Below, piece after piece: positions 61,516 through 64,000 of a DNA stretch of 64,000 nt. The position numbers and the translations under genes were made by a program. Source of the stretch: Psychroflexus montanilacus (GTDB lineage Bacteria; Bacteroidota; Bacteroidia; Flavobacteriales; Flavobacteriaceae); assembly GCF_020164535.1 (NCBI RefSeq), contig NZ_JAIQZC010000002.1:124001-188000 (forward strand), written 5' to 3'. Under the pieces are notes generated by a model, which was given only the letters and a program-made list of their open reading frames with translations, was not told the DNA's origin and made no database searches. Numbering within the stretch: position 1 is the first letter of the stretch; every line of letters starts with the position of its first letter.

Positions 61516-62742
61516 ATGAAACCAAACCATTTGTTTACCACTTTATGTGTATTTACTTTATTTATTAATCTTTCCTGTAGTAGCGGTGATGACATTGATG
61601 ACATTACAGAGTCAGACTCAGAGAGTCTACCAGAATTAAATTCAGATAATGAGATACTTTCATTTACCTTAAACAAAGGGAATTATACACAGGATTTCAA
61701 TATTGGAGATTCTTCAATAGAAGGAGAAGTAGAGAGTCAAATTGACTTGGTAGATATCAACCTTGATGTTCAGATTTCCCAAGACGCAACTATAGACCCT
61801 AAGCCAAATACAGTAACTTCAATTTCAGAACCTTTCACCTTTACAGTAACTGCAGAAAATGGTGACAAAAGGGACTATTTAATTTCAATAAACAGAAAGT
61901 TGAGTGTAGAAAATTCAATACTAGAATTTCGAATCGATACTGAAAGCTTTTCAACTCAGGCAACCGTAGACGAAGAAAATAGAATCATTAGTCAAAGACT
62001 GCCGGAATATCTAGATTTTTCCAATCTTGATGTATCCATTGAAATTTCAGACCGAGCTATCTTAAGTCCAAGTAGTGAAGACCCTCTTGATTTTTCTTCC
62101 CCAGTAAATTTAATAGTAACATCAGAATCTGGAGTTGAAAAAGAATACACGGTAGAATTAAGTCCGATGACTGAAAGTTTTAGCGTGACCTGCGATGAAA
62201 TGAATGTATCTAAATGGTTTGGCGGAGACAACAGAGACGCACCCCAATATGACATGGTACCTTTTGATAGAAACGTAGGTACCGGTCAGATCGTTAAACT
62301 GGACCAGGACCTTTTTCCAAGCACATTTGGTGTGCATCTCGATCGTAATTTTGAATATTCAGAGGGCAGTGTTCCTTTTAACGCTTCTGTAGAATTGAAA
62401 TTAAACATCAGAACTAAAGATGGAAACTTATTGGGCTCTAGTATAGCTAACGTATTTCCAAACTTTACGGGTGGGTTTATAGATTTTGATTTAAGGGATC
62501 TCGATTTGTTTTTGAAAAGCAATACCGAATACGTGTTCCAGTGGTATTTGTTAGATGGTGCGGCCCTGGGGGTGAATGCAGGAAGTAATGGAACAAATAC
62601 CAATGGCGATGCTTCCAATTTCTGTTTTGGAGGAGGATATTCTGGTCAATCTAAGCTAAGCCAGAACACAACCTTAGAAGATCCTGAAGTCTGGTTTACT
62701 CATGGCTGGAATTTCAACATAAGACTTAATGGTAAGCAATAG
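61516..62742 (+). CDS. Surface lipoprotein with repeated beta domains (DUF5018-like)
   Basis: About 408 residues from the Met at 61516. Lipobox LFINLSCSSGDD (Cys about 20) with acidic residues after the Cys, typical of surface export in this phylum. Two related repeats follow: EILSFTLNKGNYTQDFNI...VTAENGDKRDYLISINR and SILEFRIDTESFSTQATV...VTSESGVEKEYTVELS, matching DUF5018-like domains. A C-terminal domain (ca 260-400) is unassigned. First gene of a group with the two outer-membrane genes that follow. Confidence 0.8.
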   Translation: MKPNHLFTTLCVFTLFINLSCSSGDDIDDITESDSESLPELNSDNEILSFTLNKGNYTQDFNIGDSSIEGEVESQIDLVDINLDVQISQDATIDPKPNTVTSISEPFTFTVTAENGDKRDYLISINRKLSVENSILEFRIDTESFSTQATVDEENRIISQRLPEYLDFSNLDVSIEISDRAILSPSSEDPLDFSSPVNLIVTSESGVEKEYTVELSPMTESFSVTCDEMNVSKWFGGDNRDAPQYDMVPFDRNVGTGQIVKLDQDLFPSTFGVHLDRNFEYSEGSVPFNASVELKLNIRTKDGNLLGSSIANVFPNFTGGFIDFDLRDLDLFLKSNTEYVFQWYLLDGAALGVNAGSNGTNTNGDASNFCFGGGYSGQSKLSQNTTLEDPEVWFTHGWNFNIRLNGKQ

Positions 62743-62762
62743 AAAGTTAGTTGCATAAAATT

Positions 62763-63338
62763 ATGAAACAACTCATACTCCTGGCTGTAATACTAATATT
62801 ATCATTTTCTTCATATGCTCAAGATTCAAAATTTAGTGTAGAAGTTAACTATCCAGTTTCCTTTGGAGATAGCTACTTTGGGGAAGCTTATGATGGCATT
62901 GTTGATATTGGAGCAAAGTATCAAATTATAAATCTTGACCTCATTAGCCTTGGAACCTCACTAAACGCAGGGATTTTTAAGAATCAAGATGAAAGGCTAG
63001 CAGAATTTATAGATGTTTATGTCTATACCATACAACCTGGAATTTTTGGAGAACTTAATTTGCCATCGTTGAGCAGACTGAGGCCTTCTGTAGGAGTTGG
63101 TTACAGTTTTATAATATTCGATCAGATCAATCAAAGTCCGTTACTTGACCGTGAAAGTTTTTCTGAAACAGAAGGTGGAATAAATCTAAATTTTGGAATC
63201 GCATACGATCTTACGTCCAGGCTTTTTGTCCAGATTCAGTATGATTATATTAAACTTCTAACTCAGGATGATTATTTAAGAACAACTGTAAATAGTAAAA
63301 TCAATATTTTTAAAGCAGGATTGGGTTATCGCTTTTAG
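62763..63338 (+). CDS. Outer-membrane beta-barrel protein
   Basis: 191 residues from the Met at 62763, with signal peptide (to about 19, SFSSYAQ). Eight-strand barrel pattern: alternating hydrophobic strands IVDIGAKYQIINLDLISLGTSLNAGIF, RPSVGVGYSFIIFDQ, GINLNFGIAYDLTSRLFVQIQYDYIKL and terminal KAGLGYRF with Phe at the end. Function unknown; follows the lipoprotein gene after 20 bases. Confidence 0.82.
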   Translation: MKQLILLAVILILSFSSYAQDSKFSVEVNYPVSFGDSYFGEAYDGIVDIGAKYQIINLDLISLGTSLNAGIFKNQDERLAEFIDVYVYTIQPGIFGELNLPSLSRLRPSVGVGYSFIIFDQINQSPLLDRESFSETEGGINLNFGIAYDLTSRLFVQIQYDYIKLLTQDDYLRTTVNSKINIFKAGLGYRF

Positions 63339-63375
63339 GTGTTTTCTCCTGAACAGATAGAAATAATTAAATACC

Positions 63376-63795
63376 ATGAAAATTGTTGTCCTTCTTTTAT
63401 TGTTTGCCCCTATGTATCTCATGCATGGGCAACCTGATTTTAAAATTCAAAAGTCTGGGAACGAACGCTTGATAAAAGCTTTAAATAATGCTGAGCAGAT
63501 TGCTAAAAACAATGAGAATTATTTATCAGTTAGAGTTTATAAACTAGATAACGGTCCTGGTAGTGCGGAAAGTGAAAGCTGTGAAGTTTCGCATAATGTT
63601 TTAGTTGCTGTTTCAGAGTTTGATACAGCACCCATGCAAAATGTTTTTGAAATCGGTCCTTTTATAAATCCGGAGTTTTTAAGCTGGAGCGAAGTAAAAG
63701 AGTATGAAAGAAGCTTTCTAATTGAGTATGGTGATTATGATAATCGCAAAAAAAAAGGCTTAAGAGTAAACATTGATAATTTAAAAGTCTACTAA
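63376..63795 (+). CDS. Secreted hypothetical protein
   Basis: 139 residues, signal peptide (to about 19, MYLMHGQ). Then LIKALNNAEQIAKNNENYLSVRVYKLDNGPGSAESESCEVSHNVLVAVSEFDTAP: unknown family. One Cys (SESCEV). Probably co-transcribed with the genes before and after. Confidence 0.6.
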   Translation: MKIVVLLLLFAPMYLMHGQPDFKIQKSGNERLIKALNNAEQIAKNNENYLSVRVYKLDNGPGSAESESCEVSHNVLVAVSEFDTAPMQNVFEIGPFINPEFLSWSEVKEYERSFLIEYGDYDNRKKKGLRVNIDNLKVY

Positions 63796-63809
63796 TTCTA
63801 ATCAATCCT

Positions 63810-64000
63810 ATGAAAACCAGTTCACTTTATTGTTGTATTTTTATAGCCCTCACATCCTCCTGCTTTAGTCAGGTTACCGATATAATTACCAATTTATCCA
63901 CTCCCACTGGATTAGTAATAAACGATGGTAAATTGTACATTTCAGAATCTGGAAAAAACAGAGTGATAAGCATAGACATTGAAGCAAATACTAATGAAAT
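63810..64000 (+). CDS. Secreted NHL/SMP-30-like beta-propeller protein (partial)
   Basis: ATG at 63810, open to the window end. Signal peptide MKTSSLYCCIFIALTSSCFSQ, then VTDIITNLSTPTGLVINDGKLYISESGKNRVISIDIE: the Gly-Leu/NDGKLYI pattern is that of the first blade of an NHL or SMP-30 propeller. C-terminus outside the window. Confidence 0.7.
   Translation, partial: MKTSSLYCCIFIALTSSCFSQVTDIITNLSTPTGLVINDGKLYISESGKNRVISIDIEANTNE

Overview
The window is a piece of a Bacteroidota chromosome, most likely a marine member of the Flavobacteriaceae. The support is the low-GC codon use, proteins typical of that group (DUF3276/PUR, DUF6607, HmuY, a long NusB, SusC-like TonB receptors, lipoproteins ending in Ser-Cys), few Shine-Dalgarno sites, and a TAnnTTTG-type -7 element. 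The genus is not determined.

Region 1 (1-13.2 kb) is accessory DNA and the most interesting part. It is an integron-like system. A tyrosine recombinase gene (7668-6542, minus) carries a -1 frameshift. It is flanked on the left by cassettes read on the minus strand and on the right by cassettes read on the plus strand. Each cassette is one or a few genes plus a long imperfect hairpin. The key evidence is that the first bases after each junction are the reverse complement of the left box of that same cassette's own hairpin (five to six cassettes show this). That is the signature of integron cassettes excised as circles through attC sites. The recombinase lacks the extra helix insert of IntI and has a Bacteroidota-type N-terminal extension, so this may be an integron-like system run by a non-IntI recombinase. 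A zinc-ribbon protein gene is divergent from it across a 10+6+10 bp palindrome. Left cassettes hold a Crp/Fnr regulator with DJ-1/PfpI, metallo-beta-lactamase-fold and small membrane proteins; an alpha/beta hydrolase; an unknown 323-residue protein; and a partial gene. An IS110-family element sits inside one attC, and an IS1182-family element is the only gene of another cassette.

Region 2 (13.2-19 kb) is a seam: a decayed IS110 transposase, DUF6642, YciI, a YkuK-like RNase H-fold protein, an exo/endonuclease lipoprotein, a HAD-IIA phosphatase, and a tRNA-Asp whose 3' flank has been duplicated around a decayed GIY-YIG gene.

Region 3 (19-33.4 kb) is core chromosome. It has DUF58, thioredoxin, YajC, DUF1573, NusB, an ABC half-exporter and a PUR-fold protein. 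A divergent heme/iron locus follows: membrane protein, flavinylated FMN-binding protein and DUF6607 on one side, TonB receptor and HmuY lipoprotein on the other. A TonB-like energy transducer and an AraC regulator complete it.

Region 4 (33.4-52.3 kb) is respiratory, metal and sulfur related: CydAB, an OprC/NosA-like copper receptor with a small Cys-rich membrane protein, a three-gene RND efflux operon, sulfide:quinone oxidoreductase, racemase, PhnA-like protein, alpha-carbonic anhydrase with a dihaem cytochrome, 1-Cys peroxiredoxin and a TauE/SafE permease. Two families of dispersed structured repeats lie between these genes.

Region 5 (52.3-64 kb) has YqeY, tRNA-Arg, an M48 peptidase gene bracketed by about 94-bp direct repeats, a Cof-type HAD phosphatase, YjbQ, a DnaQ-like exonuclease with a cNMP/CBS/nucleotidyltransferase protein, and a run of secreted or outer-membrane proteins cut by the window end.
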